Assembly (NCBI GenBank): GCA_016714975.1 | Contig: JADKBR010000001.1 | Location: forward strand, 124,001 to 188,000 | DNA from: Candidatus Dechloromonas phosphorivorans | Lineage (GTDB): Bacteria; Pseudomonadota; Gammaproteobacteria; Burkholderiales; Rhodocyclaceae | Length of the DNA: 64,000 nucleotides | Direction: 5' to 3' | Part shown: positions 20,458 to 29,467 of the stretch, piece by piece | Layout of the letters: each line of letters starts with the position of its first letter | Position numbering within the stretch: position 1 is the first letter of the stretch | Translations under genes and position numbers: made by a program | The notes under the pieces: generated by a model | What the model was told of the DNA's origin: nothing | Databases searched by the model: none | The model's input: only the letters and a program-made list of their open reading frames with translations

Positions 20458-20949
20458 GTGATCAAACTCACCACCAACCACGGCGTCATCACCCTCGACC
20501 TCAATGCAGAGAAGGCACCGAAGACGGTCGCCAACTTCCTCGCCTACGTCGAGGCCGGGCATTACAACAACACGGTTTTTCACCGTGTGATCAAGAATTT
20601 CATGATTCAGGGCGGCGGATTCGACACGGGGATGAATCAGAAAAAGACCAATCCGACAATCGAGAACGAAGCGGCCAATGGCCTGAAGAACAAGCGCGGC
20701 ACCGTCGCCATGGCGCGCACCGGCGACCCGCACTCGGCCACCGCCCAATTCTTCATCAACACCGTCGACAACGACTTCCTCGACTTCAAGTCACCATCGG
20801 GCCAGGGCTGGGGCTACTGCGTTTTCGGCGAGGTCAGCGAAGGCATGGACGTCGTCGACAAGATCCGTGCCGTCCGCACAGCCAACAAGGGCTTCCATCA
20901 GGACGTGCCGGTCGAGGACGTCATCATCGAGAAAGCCGAGATCGTTTGA
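20458..20949 (+). CDS. ppiB: Cytoplasmic cyclophilin-type peptidyl-prolyl isomerase
   Basis: 163 residues from a GTG at 20458, preceded by AGGGA; the frame runs upstream through ppiA but only as a shadow. No signal peptide, so cytoplasmic. Cyclophilin motifs: VFHRVIKNFMIQGGGFDTG, GTVAMARTGDPHSATAQFFI and GYCVFGEVSEGMDVVD. Its sequence is close to the preceding gene, so the pair probably arose by tandem duplication. Its stop overlaps the lpxH start. Confidence 0.94.
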   Translation: MIKLTTNHGVITLDLNAEKAPKTVANFLAYVEAGHYNNTVFHRVIKNFMIQGGGFDTGMNQKKTNPTIENEAANGLKNKRGTVAMARTGDPHSATAQFFINTVDNDFLDFKSPSGQGWGYCVFGEVSEGMDVVDKIRAVRTANKGFHQDVPVEDVIIEKAEIV

Positions 20950-21677
20950 TTTTCTTCATCTCCGATCTGCACCTGTCGCCCCGGTCACCCGGGGCGACTG
21001 CTTTGTTCCTCCACTTTTTGGCCGGCCGCGCCCGGCAGGCCAAGGCGCTATACATCCTCGGCGACCTGTTCGAGGTCTGGGTTGGCGACGACATCGACGA
21101 TGCCTACCATTCGGCGATCATTGCCTCCTTGCGCGCCGCCAGCGATGCCGGGCTGAACGTTTACCTGATGCACGGCAACCGCGATTTCGCGCTCGGCCAG
21201 CAGTTCGCCACTGCTGCCGGTGCCAGCCTGCTGCCCGACCCTTACGACCTCGCCCTGCCCGAATGGTCCTTCGTCCTCTCGCATGGCGACGCCCTGTGCC
21301 TGGACGACCCGGCCTACGTCGCCTATCGGTCCAGGGTCCGCGACCCGGCCTGGCTGCAGAAGATGCTGGACAGACCGCGTCTCTTCCGCCGGCTGCTCGG
21401 CCGCTACATCCGCTGGCGGAGCAGCCGCAAGCGCACTCCGGGCTACGTCTATCCCGACCTGAACCCGGCGGCGACCGACGATTTCATCCGCGCGCACGGG
21501 TACACCACCTTCATTCACGGCCATACCCACCAGCCGGCCAAACACGACCACATCATCGATGGCATCCATGTCGAGCGCTGGGTACTCGCCGACTGGCACG
21601 ATGACCGCGGCGAATGCCTGGTCTGGGATGGCGAGGCGCTGAAACGCGAAGCCATCGTCGCTGAAAATCGACCCTGA
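20946..21677 (+). CDS. lpxH: UDP-2,3-diacylglucosamine diphosphatase LpxH
   Basis: 243 residues from a TTG at 20946 that overlaps the ppiB stop by four bases (TTGA), a sign of translational coupling. Metallophosphoesterase motifs are all present: FISDLHLS, GDLFEVWVGDD, MHGNRDF, SHGDALC and HGHTHQPA. LpxH removes UMP from UDP-2,3-diacylglucosamine to give lipid X, the fourth step of lipid A synthesis, at the inner membrane. Length and motifs match the betaproteobacterial enzyme. Confidence 0.94.
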   Translation: MIFFISDLHLSPRSPGATALFLHFLAGRARQAKALYILGDLFEVWVGDDIDDAYHSAIIASLRAASDAGLNVYLMHGNRDFALGQQFATAAGASLLPDPYDLALPEWSFVLSHGDALCLDDPAYVAYRSRVRDPAWLQKMLDRPRLFRRLLGRYIRWRSSRKRTPGYVYPDLNPAATDDFIRAHGYTTFIHGHTHQPAKHDHIIDGIHVERWVLADWHDDRGECLVWDGEALKREAIVAENRP

Positions 21678-21681
21678 AACG

Positions 21682-23541
21682 GTGTCGACCGCGCCCGACA
21701 GGAAATCCCCTCTACGTGGCCTTGGGCCATGGGCGGCAAAAAGCGCCCTTGAAACGCTGCGCGATGTCTTCGGCTATCCCGCCTTCCGCGGTGCGCAGGC
21801 CGAGATCATCGAGCACATCTGCGGCGGCGGCGATGCCCTGGTCCTGATGCCGACCGGCGGCGGCAAGAGCCTGTGCTATCAGATTCCCGCCCTGCTCCGC
21901 CCCGGCTGCGCCGTCGTCGTCTCGCCGCTGATCGCGCTGATGCAGGACCAGGTCGACGCGCTGACCCAGCTCGGCATCAAGGCCTCCTGCCTCAACTCAA
22001 CGCTCGACTGGCGGCAAGCGCAGGCCGTCGAGCAAGCCATGTTCGCGGACGGCCTCGACCTCGTCTACATCGCCCCCGAACGCCTCTTGCTCGACCGCAC
22101 GCTGGCCCTGCTCGACGCACTCTACGAAGCCGGCAAGCTGGCCCTCTTCGCCATCGACGAAGCGCACTGCGTCTCGCAGTGGGGCCACGACTTCCGCCCG
22201 GAATACCTGCAACTCTCGGCGCTGCACGAACGCTATTCGAAGGTCCCGCGCATCGCGCTGACCGCCACCGCCGATCAGGCGACGCGCAACGAAATCCTGC
22301 AACGTCTGGGGCTCGGCGAAGCCCGCGTCTTCCTCTCCAGCTTCGATCGCCCCAACATCCGCTACACCGTGGTCGAAAAGGACAACGCCAAAAAGCAGCT
22401 GCTCGGCTTTCTCGCCGGCCGCCAGGGCCAGGCCGGCATCGTATATTGCCTGTCGCGCAAGAAGGTCGAGGAAACCGCCACCTGGTTATCACAACAAGGC
22501 TACCCGGCCCTGCCCTACCACGCCGGCCTGCCCGCCCCCGAACGCGCCGCCAACCAGCGCCGCTTCCTGCGCGAGGAAGGCCTGATCATGTGCGCCACGA
22601 TTGCCTTCGGCATGGGCATCGACAAGCCCGACGTCCGCTTCGTCGCCCACCTCGACCTGCCGAAAAGCATCGAGGCCTACTACCAGGAAACCGGCCGTGC
22701 CGGCCGCGACGGCGAACCCTCCGAAGCGTGGATGGCCTACGGCATGCAGGACGTCGCGCTGCAGCACGCGCGCATCGCCGAATCCGGCGCCGGCGAAGGC
22801 CAGAAGATTCTCGAAGCGCAGCGCCTGACCGCCCTGCTCGCCTATTGCGAAGCACCACGCTGCCGGCGTAAGGTGCTGCTCGATTATTTTGGCGAAGATC
22901 GCGAAGCCTGCGGCAACTGCGACGTCTGCATGGAACCGCCGGAACTGTGGGACGGCACGCAGGCGGCGCAGAAGGCGCTGTCGGCCATCTTCCGCACCGG
23001 CATGCGCTTCGGGGTCGCCCACCTGACCGACATCCTGCGCGGCAAGGCGACCGACAAGGTCAGGCAGTGGAACCACGACAAGCTGCCAACCTTCGGCGTC
23101 GGCGCCGACCTCGACGACCATGCCTGGAAAAGCGTCTTCCGCCAGCTCGCCGCCGTCGGGCTGGTCCATGTCGACATGGCCGAACATGGCGCCCTGCAGC
23201 TCACCGACGCCGCGCGCGAGGTGCTCAAGGGGCAGCGTCAGGTGCAACTGCGCCGCCCGGCCATGCGCAAATCGGCGGCGCCGCGCCCCAGAACCGCAGC
23301 AAGCAGCGAGCTGGCACCGGCCGACGAGACGCTGTTCCAGCTACTGCGTCGCTGGCGCAGCGACACCGCCAAGGCACAGGGCGTACCGGCCTACGTCATC
23401 CTGCACGACCGCACGCTGCGCGAACTGGCCGAAGCCCGCCCGGCCAGCCGCAGCCTGCTGGCCGGCATCACCGGCATGGGCAGCGCCAAGATCGAGCACT
23501 ACGGCGAAGAACTGCTGGCTCTGATCCGCGAGGCTGGCTGA
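21682..23541 (+). CDS. recQ: ATP-dependent DNA helicase RecQ
   Basis: 619 residues from a GTG at 21682; the conserved part begins near residue 20, so a slightly later start is possible. Walker A PTGGGKS (about 57-63), DEAH box with Asp159 (IDEAHCVSQWGHDFRPE), TATAD, the GRAGRDG helicase motif, the RecQ zinc-binding cysteines (EACGNCDVC), an RQC winged-helix region and a C-terminal HRDC domain (DETLFQLLRRWRSDTAK onward). It unwinds DNA 3' to 5' in recombination and fork repair. It begins four bases after lpxH and is the last gene of that run. Confidence 0.95.
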   Translation: MSTAPDRKSPLRGLGPWAAKSALETLRDVFGYPAFRGAQAEIIEHICGGGDALVLMPTGGGKSLCYQIPALLRPGCAVVVSPLIALMQDQVDALTQLGIKASCLNSTLDWRQAQAVEQAMFADGLDLVYIAPERLLLDRTLALLDALYEAGKLALFAIDEAHCVSQWGHDFRPEYLQLSALHERYSKVPRIALTATADQATRNEILQRLGLGEARVFLSSFDRPNIRYTVVEKDNAKKQLLGFLAGRQGQAGIVYCLSRKKVEETATWLSQQGYPALPYHAGLPAPERAANQRRFLREEGLIMCATIAFGMGIDKPDVRFVAHLDLPKSIEAYYQETGRAGRDGEPSEAWMAYGMQDVALQHARIAESGAGEGQKILEAQRLTALLAYCEAPRCRRKVLLDYFGEDREACGNCDVCMEPPELWDGTQAAQKALSAIFRTGMRFGVAHLTDILRGKATDKVRQWNHDKLPTFGVGADLDDHAWKSVFRQLAAVGLVHVDMAEHGALQLTDAAREVLKGQRQVQLRRPAMRKSAAPRPRTAASSELAPADETLFQLLRRWRSDTAKAQGVPAYVILHDRTLRELAEARPASRSLLAGITGMGSAKIEHYGEELLALIREAG

Positions 23542-23717
23542 CTATCGGCTGTCTCAGTTCGACCCTGAGCCGACTGATGAAATTTTCATAGGGGAATGGC
23601 GGCTGACTGATCATTAAGCCGCCGCCCCAGGGGACGGGCGGTCAGGCAATAGTCCTGCCAATAATGCCTTCATATCTGGCGACATATTTGCGCTTGTGAA
23701 GCACTGGGGATGAATGC

Positions 23718-23738
23718 GTTTTTACTAATTTTTTACAT
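23718..23738 (+). promoter_or_regulatory. Candidate KdpE operator upstream of kdp
   Basis: Two T-rich half-sites, TTTTTAC (23719-23725) and TTTTTTAC (23729-23736), spaced about one helix turn apart and about 85 bases before the first kdp ORF. From memory, the E. coli kdpFABC KdpE site is a similar T-rich pair ending TTTACA. A weak -10 (TAGTAT, 23781-23786) follows. Binding by the KdpE at 32469 is inferred. Confidence 0.5.
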
Positions 23739-23819
23739 CTCAGCCCCCATATTTCTCGAAAATTTTAATAGCCATTTCTCTAGTATGGCCCTGTCGCAAT
23801 TCCAACATGGGGGGTACTT

Positions 23820-23912
23820 ATGGATCTCGTCTATCTTGCTGGCATCGGGCTGTTCTTTGCCCTGATGCTCGCCCTCGCCACTGGCTGTGCCCGGCTGGGA
23901 GGTGCCAAGTGA
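23820..23912 (+). CDS. 30-residue membrane ORF at the head of the kdp operon
   Basis: A 30-codon ORF with a strong GGGGGG ribosome binding site five bases before its ATG. It encodes a single hydrophobic segment (LAGIGLFFALMLALATGCA) with a short GAK tail. Its TGA stop overlaps the GTG start of kdpF (GTGA), so the two are translationally coupled. I do not recognise a named family. It could be a second KdpF-like peptide that stabilises the Kdp complex, or a leader ORF for kdpF translation. Confidence 0.6.
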   Translation: MDLVYLAGIGLFFALMLALATGCARLGGAK

Positions 23913-24001
23913 CCTGGCTTTTCATTCTTAGCGGCACCGTTGCCGCCGGTCTGCTGGTCTACCTGATCGCCGCGCTGCTTAAACCGGAGAACTTTTCATG
24001 A
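23909..24001 (+). CDS. kdpF: Potassium-transporting ATPase subunit KdpF
   Basis: 30 residues from a GTG: a single membrane helix (LFILSGTVAAGLLVYLIAALL) ending KPENF, the family's typical C-terminus. KdpF is a small stabilising subunit of the KdpFABC potassium pump in the inner membrane. Its stop overlaps the kdpA start (ATGA), and its start overlaps the stop of the preceding micro-ORF. Confidence 0.88.
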   Translation: MTWLFILSGTVAAGLLVYLIAALLKPENFS

Positions 24002-25776
24002 GCAATCATGCCTGGATACTCCTCGGACTTTTTCTTGCCGTCCTGTTGTTGACCGTCAAGCCTTTGGGGACTTACATCGCTAATGTGATGGAAGGCCGCT
24101 TCCGTCTGGCCAGCAAAATCGAAAGGCCGATCTATCGCCTGTGCGGCATCCGCCAGGACGAGGAAATGGGTTGGCTGAAATACGCCTTCGCCATTCTTTT
24201 GTTCAACTTACTCGGCGCCCTGGCAGTGTATACCCTGCAACGCCTGCAGGCCGACCTGCCGCTCAATCCGCAGGCATTCGCCAATGTCAGTCCGGATTCG
24301 GCCTTCAATACGGCGATCAGCTTCGCCACCAATACCAACTGGCAGGGCTACGTCGGCGAAGCCACGATGAGCTACCTGACCCAGATGCTGGCCTTGGCAG
24401 TACAGAACTTCTTCTCGGCTGCCACCGGCATCGTCGTCGTCATCGCCCTGATCCGCGGCTTTGCCAGGCACAGCGCGAAGACCGTCGGCAATGCCTGGGT
24501 CGACCTGACCCGCATCACGCTGCATGTGCTGCTGCCGATTTCGATTGTGTACGCAGTCTTCCTGACCAGCCAGGGCGTCATCCAGAATTTCGACGCGTAC
24601 AAGGATGTGACGACACTGGAAGTGACCAAGTACGACAACCCGAAAGTCGATGACGCCGGCCAGCCGCTGAAGGATGACAAGGGCGCCGTCGTCACGGAGC
24701 CGGCCGAAACGCCGACCCAGACGCTGGCCATGGGCCCGGTCGCCTCGCAGGAAGCGATCAAGATGCTGGGCACCAACGGCGGCGGCTTCATGAACGCCAA
24801 TTCGGCACATCCCTATGAAAACCCGACGCCGCTGAGCAACTTCATCCAGATGCTGTCGATTTTCCTGATCCCCGCTGCGCTATGCTTCACCTTCGGCCGC
24901 ATCGTCGGCGATACCCGCCAGGGCTGGGCCGTGCTTGCCGCGATGACCCTGATGTTCGTCGCCCTGGCCTATGCGGCGATGCATTTCGAACAGCAGGCCA
25001 ACCCCTTGCTGACCCAACTCGGGGTCGATCCATCCTCCGGCAACATGGAAGGCAAGGAAACCCGCTTCGGCATTGCCGATTCCGGCCTGTTCGCCACCAT
25101 CACGACGCTCGCCTCCTGTGGTGCGGTCAACGCCATGCACGACTCGTTTACGCCGCTCGGCGGCCTGGTGCCGCTGATCGACATGCAGTTGGGCGAAGTC
25201 GTCTTCGGCGGCGTCGGCACCGGCCTTTACGGCATGCTGGTCTTCGCCATCATGGCCGTCTTCATCGCCGGTCTGATGATCGGCCGCACGCCGGAATACC
25301 TGGGCAAGAAGATCGAGGCCTTCGAGATGAAGATGGTTTCCATCGCCATCCTGGTCACACCGCTGCTGGTGCTGGTCGGCACCGCCATCGCGGTGATGGC
25401 CGCCGACGGCAGGGCAGGCATCGCCAACCCGGGCGCCCATGGCTTCTCGGAAATCCTCTATGCCTTCACTTCGGCCGCCAACAACAACGGCAGCGCTTTC
25501 GCCGGCCTGTCCGCCAACACGCCGTTCTACAACGTGATGCTCGGCATTGCCATGTGGTTCGGCCGCTTCGGCGTGATCGTGCCGGTGCTGGCCATCGCCG
25601 GCTCGCTGGCCGCCAAGAAACGCATCGCCGTCGGTGCCGGCACCCTACCGACCCATGGTCCGCTGTTCGTCACGCTGCTGGTTGGCACCGTGCTGCTGGT
25701 CGGACTCCTGAATTACGTCCCGGCGTTGGCTCTTGGCCCCGTCATCGAGCACCTGGTGCTCTGGGCCGGTCATTAA
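23998..25776 (+). CDS. kdpA: Potassium-transporting ATPase subunit A (KdpA)
   Basis: 592 residues, about ten membrane helices. KdpA is the channel-like, potassium-selective subunit. Selectivity-filter-type glycine motifs are visible: SFATNTNWQGYVGE, MLGTNGGGFMNANSAHP, ASCGAVNAMHDSFTPLGG and SAANNNGSAFAGLS. Residues about 215-240 form a charged periplasmic loop. It overlaps kdpF by four bases and is followed after 17 bases by kdpB. Confidence 0.97.
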   Translation: MSNHAWILLGLFLAVLLLTVKPLGTYIANVMEGRFRLASKIERPIYRLCGIRQDEEMGWLKYAFAILLFNLLGALAVYTLQRLQADLPLNPQAFANVSPDSAFNTAISFATNTNWQGYVGEATMSYLTQMLALAVQNFFSAATGIVVVIALIRGFARHSAKTVGNAWVDLTRITLHVLLPISIVYAVFLTSQGVIQNFDAYKDVTTLEVTKYDNPKVDDAGQPLKDDKGAVVTEPAETPTQTLAMGPVASQEAIKMLGTNGGGFMNANSAHPYENPTPLSNFIQMLSIFLIPAALCFTFGRIVGDTRQGWAVLAAMTLMFVALAYAAMHFEQQANPLLTQLGVDPSSGNMEGKETRFGIADSGLFATITTLASCGAVNAMHDSFTPLGGLVPLIDMQLGEVVFGGVGTGLYGMLVFAIMAVFIAGLMIGRTPEYLGKKIEAFEMKMVSIAILVTPLLVLVGTAIAVMAADGRAGIANPGAHGFSEILYAFTSAANNNGSAFAGLSANTPFYNVMLGIAMWFGRFGVIVPVLAIAGSLAAKKRIAVGAGTLPTHGPLFVTLLVGTVLLVGLLNYVPALALGPVIEHLVLWAGH

Positions 25777-25793
25777 GCGAGGGGAGAAAAATA

Positions 25794-27860
25794 ATGACAC
25801 GCAAGACTTTTACCCTGTTCGATCCGGCACTGGCCCTGCCGGCCATCGCCGATGCCTTCCGGAAACTGAATCCGGTCGTGCAATGGCGCAATCCGGTGAT
25901 GTTCGTTGTCTACGTCGGCAGCATTCTGACCACCATCCTCTGGGTGCAAGCCCTGGGTGGCCAAGGGGAAGCACCGGCTGGCTTTATCCTGATGATCACC
26001 ATCTGGCTATGGTTCACTGTCCTTTTCGCCAATTTCGCCGAAGCGCTGGCCGAGGGACGCAGCAAGGCGCAGGCGGCTTCGCTGCGCGGCCTGAAGAAGG
26101 AGACCTTGGCCAAGAAGCTGCATGAGCCGCGTTTCGGCGCCCAGTGGCAGATGACCTCAGCTACTGAATTGCGCAAGGGCGATGTGATCGTCGTCGAGGC
26201 CCAGGAAACCATTCCGGCCGACGGCGAGGTTATCGAAGGCGTCGCCTCGGTCGACGAATCAGCCATCACCGGCGAATCAGCACCGGTCATCCGCGAATCC
26301 GGCGGCGACTTCTCGGCCGTTACCGGCGGCACTCGCGTGCTGTCCGACTGGATCGTCGTCCGGGTCACGGCAAATCCGGGCGAAACCTTCGTCGACCGCA
26401 TGATTGCCATGGTCGAAAATGCCAAGCGCCAGAAGACGCCGAACGAAATCGCCCTGACTATCCTGCTCGTCGCGCTGACCATCGTCTTCCTCGGCGTCGT
26501 GGTCACCTTGCTGCCCTTCTCGATGTTCAGCGTCGACGTGGCCGGCGCCGGCACGCCGATCAGCATCACCGTGCTGATCGCGCTGCTTGTCTGCCTGATC
26601 CCCACCACCATTGCCGGGTTGCTGTCGGCCATCGGCGTCGCCGGCATGAGCCGCATGATGCAGGCCAACGTCATCGCCACCTCCGGGCGTGCCGTCGAAG
26701 CGGCCGGCGACGTCGATGTGCTGCTGATGGACAAGACCGGCACGATCACGCTCGGCAACCGTCAGGCCTCGACTTTCCTGCCGGCCGACGGCATAACCGA
26801 AGCCGAGTTGGCCGATGCCGCCCAACTCGCCTCGCTCGCCGATGAAACGCCGGAAGGCCGCAGTATCGTGGTGCTGGCCAAGCAGCGCTTCCAGTTGCGC
26901 GAACGTGACATTCACGCGCTGGATGCCCACTTCGTGCACTTTTCTGCCCATACCCGCATGAGCGGCGTCGACATGGCCGGTCGCCAGATTCGCAAAGGTG
27001 CGGCGGATGCCATCAAAAAGCATGTCGAATCCCTCGGGGGCGCTTTCCCGATGTCGGTCGCCGGGCTGGTTGATGAGGTTGCCCGACGTGGCAGCACGCC
27101 ACTCGTCGTGAGCAGCGGCACCGGCGTTCTGGGTGTGATCGAACTGAAGGACATCGTCAAGGGCGGCATCAAGGAACGCTTTGCCGAACTGCGCAGGATG
27201 GGAATCAAGACTGTCATGGTGACCGGCGACAATCGGGTGACTGCCGCCGCCATTGCCGCCGAAGCCGGTGTCGACGACTTCCTGTCGGAGGCGACGCCGG
27301 AAGCCAAGCTGGCCCTGATTCGCGAGTACCAGTCGGAAGGCCGGCTGGTGGCGATGACCGGTGACGGCACCAACGATGCACCGGCGCTGGCCCAGGCCGA
27401 CGTCGCGGTGGCCATGAATACTGGTACGCAAGCCGCCAAGGAAGCTGGCAACATGGTCGATCTGGATTCCAACCCGACCAAGCTGATCGAGGTCGTCGAA
27501 ACCGGCAAGCAGATGCTGATGACGCGCGGCTCACTGACCACATTCAGTATCGCCAACGACATCGCCAAGTACTTCGCGATCATCCCGGCCGCCTTCGTAA
27601 CGACCTACCCGCAACTCGCCGCGCTCAACGTCATGGGCCTGGCCAGTCCGAGTTCGGCCATCCTGTCGGCGGTGATCTTCAATGCCCTGATCATCGTCTT
27701 CCTGATCCCGCTGGCCCTGAAGGGCGTCAAGTACCGGCCGCTCGGCGCCGCGACGCTGTTGCGCCAGAACCTGGCGATATACGGTCTGGGCGGGGTCATC
27801 GTTCCCTTTATCGGCATCAAGCTGATCGACCTGGCGATTGCCGCTGTCGGCCTGGCCTGA
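25794..27860 (+). CDS. kdpB: Potassium-transporting ATPase ATP-binding subunit B (KdpB)
   Basis: 688 residues from the ATG at 25794, preceded by AGGGGAGA; the same frame is open far upstream inside kdpA but only as a shadow. P-type ATPase motifs: TGESAPV in the actuator domain, the phosphorylated Asp313 in DKTGT, KGAAD in the nucleotide-binding domain and MTGDGTNDAPALAQADV. It hydrolyses ATP to drive potassium uptake through KdpA. Confidence 0.97.
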   Translation: MTRKTFTLFDPALALPAIADAFRKLNPVVQWRNPVMFVVYVGSILTTILWVQALGGQGEAPAGFILMITIWLWFTVLFANFAEALAEGRSKAQAASLRGLKKETLAKKLHEPRFGAQWQMTSATELRKGDVIVVEAQETIPADGEVIEGVASVDESAITGESAPVIRESGGDFSAVTGGTRVLSDWIVVRVTANPGETFVDRMIAMVENAKRQKTPNEIALTILLVALTIVFLGVVVTLLPFSMFSVDVAGAGTPISITVLIALLVCLIPTTIAGLLSAIGVAGMSRMMQANVIATSGRAVEAAGDVDVLLMDKTGTITLGNRQASTFLPADGITEAELADAAQLASLADETPEGRSIVVLAKQRFQLRERDIHALDAHFVHFSAHTRMSGVDMAGRQIRKGAADAIKKHVESLGGAFPMSVAGLVDEVARRGSTPLVVSSGTGVLGVIELKDIVKGGIKERFAELRRMGIKTVMVTGDNRVTAAAIAAEAGVDDFLSEATPEAKLALIREYQSEGRLVAMTGDGTNDAPALAQADVAVAMNTGTQAAKEAGNMVDLDSNPTKLIEVVETGKQMLMTRGSLTTFSIANDIAKYFAIIPAAFVTTYPQLAALNVMGLASPSSAILSAVIFNALIIVFLIPLALKGVKYRPLGAATLLRQNLAIYGLGGVIVPFIGIKLIDLAIAAVGLA

Positions 27861-27871
27861 GGAGAAAATCC

Positions 27872-28444
27872 ATGAAAACCCTGTTGCGTCCCGCCGTCAG
27901 TCTCTTCGTCCTGCTCACCGCCGTCACCGGCGTCGTCTATCCGCTGGCCGTCACCGGCATCGCCAAGGCCGCCTTCCCTGAAGCGGCCGGTGGCAGCCTG
28001 ATCGTCAAGGATGGCAAGGCGGTGGGTTCCAGCCTTGTCGGGCAGAATTTCAGCGACCCCAAGTATTTCTGGGGCCGGCCCTCGGCCACCGGGCCGATGC
28101 CGTACAACGCCACGGCCTCCAGCGGCTCCAACCAGGGGCCGCTCAACCCGGCGCTGGTCGATGCCGTCAACGGGCGGATCGACACCCTGAAGGCGGCCGA
28201 CCCCGACAACAAGCTGCCCATCCCGGCCGATCTGGTCAATGCCTCGGGCAGCGGCCTCGATCCGCACATCAGCCCGGAAGCCGCGGTCTACCAGGTGGTT
28301 CGCGTTGCTGGCCAGCGCAATCTGCCGCCAGCCGACGTAAAGGTACTGGTCAGCCAGTACACCGAAGGCCGCCAATGGGGCGTCTTCGGCGAACCCCGGG
28401 TCAATGTGCTGCAACTCAATATCGCGCTTGATTCACTTCGTTAA
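27872..28444 (+). CDS. kdpC: Potassium-transporting ATPase subunit C (KdpC)
   Basis: 190 residues: one N-terminal membrane segment (SLFVLLTAVTGVVYPLAVTG), then a periplasmic domain with the family motifs GSLIVKDGKAVGSSLVGQNF, YFWGRPSAT, ASSGSNQGPLNP, ASGSGLDPHISPEAA and a C-terminal GEPRVNVLQLN. KdpC assists potassium binding in the pump. It starts 11 bases after kdpB with AGGAGA upstream. Confidence 0.96.
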   Translation: MKTLLRPAVSLFVLLTAVTGVVYPLAVTGIAKAAFPEAAGGSLIVKDGKAVGSSLVGQNFSDPKYFWGRPSATGPMPYNATASSGSNQGPLNPALVDAVNGRIDTLKAADPDNKLPIPADLVNASGSGLDPHISPEAAVYQVVRVAGQRNLPPADVKVLVSQYTEGRQWGVFGEPRVNVLQLNIALDSLR

Positions 28445-28461
28445 TACACAGAGGAATTTTC

Positions 28462-29349
28462 ATGGAAAAGAATTCAACTTCGCTTCGTACCCTTGTCGCC
28501 CTTACCCTGGCCGCTGGTTTTGCGGCGCCGGTTCCGGTCTTTGCGCAGACCAATGACGAATCGAAGGACGCCGCCGCGCCGGCTGGTCCGCACACGCTGA
28601 CCGCCAACGTCGGCCTGTTCTCCAGCTACCGCTTCCGCGGCATCGACCAGACCTTCGGCAAGCCGGCCATCCAGGGCGGTTTCGACTACGCACACGAGAG
28701 CGGCTTCTACGTCGGCAACTGGAACTCCAACGTCTCGTCGGGCGCCGGTTACCCTGAAGGCAACATCGAGATGGACTTCTACGGCGGCTGGAAGAAGACG
28801 TTCGACGATTTCGGCATCGATGTCGGCGGCCTGTACTACTATTATCCGGGATCCAATTCCACCCCGCTGTCCTTCAGCAACGCCAAGAACCCCACCCAGT
28901 CGGTGAGCGGCACGAACCAGAACTTCGAGCTTTACGTCGCCGGCAGTTGGAAGTTCCTGACCCTGAAGTACAACTATGCGTTGACCGACTCCTTCAACTT
29001 GCCCGATTCCAAGGGCAGCAGCTACCTCGACCTGACCGCCAACTACGAGGTCGCCCCCAGCTGGTTCATCAACGCCCACCTCGGCCAGTTTTGGGCGCCC
29101 AATTTCAAATACGTGTTCACCAGCGGCGACCAGAGCATCAACTACACCGACTGGAAGCTCGGTGTGACCAAGACGATTGACACCTGGTCAATCGGCCTCG
29201 CCTACGTCGGCACCAACGCCAACGGGAGCTGTGGCACCGCTGAGTTCTACTGCTTTGCCAACTCCCTCAACGGCAACGGCCAGCTCGGATCGAAGACCAA
29301 GGATGCCGGTCGCGGCATTGCCGTTCTTTCTGTGACCAGGAGCTTCTGA
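28462..29349 (+). CDS. TorF-family outer-membrane porin-like protein
   Basis: 295 residues. A signal peptide ends near VFAQ. The mature protein has alternating aromatic beta-strands typical of an outer-membrane barrel (FSSYRFRGIDQTFGKPAIQG, GFYVGNWNSNVSSG, LYYYYPGSN) and ends in a C-terminal phenylalanine (VTRSF), the barrel-assembly signal. It matches the putative porin family TIGR02001/Gcw_chp. It lies 17 bases after kdpC, so it is probably co-transcribed with the pump and might supply potassium access across the outer membrane; that role is inference. Confidence 0.8.
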   Translation: MEKNSTSLRTLVALTLAAGFAAPVPVFAQTNDESKDAAAPAGPHTLTANVGLFSSYRFRGIDQTFGKPAIQGGFDYAHESGFYVGNWNSNVSSGAGYPEGNIEMDFYGGWKKTFDDFGIDVGGLYYYYPGSNSTPLSFSNAKNPTQSVSGTNQNFELYVAGSWKFLTLKYNYALTDSFNLPDSKGSSYLDLTANYEVAPSWFINAHLGQFWAPNFKYVFTSGDQSINYTDWKLGVTKTIDTWSIGLAYVGTNANGSCGTAEFYCFANSLNGNGQLGSKTKDAGRGIAVLSVTRSF

Positions 29350-29381
29350 GCGAAGGCCCATGGCAGCAACACTGATCAGGC

Positions 29382-29407
29382 AGCGGGATGGAGCGTGCCA
29401 TCCCGCT
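29382..29407 (+). terminator. Strong hairpin after the porin gene
   Basis: A 10-base perfect stem, AGCGGGATGG (29382-29391) with CCATCCCGCT (29398-29407), and an AGCGTG loop. There is no T tract, so it may act as a processing or attenuation hairpin rather than a full terminator between kdpFABC-porin and kdpDE. Confidence 0.5.
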
Positions 29408-29467
29408 CCACCGCACCGCCAGTGGATGGAACGATGGCGGACACATCATCCCGAGGAGGAACTTGAA

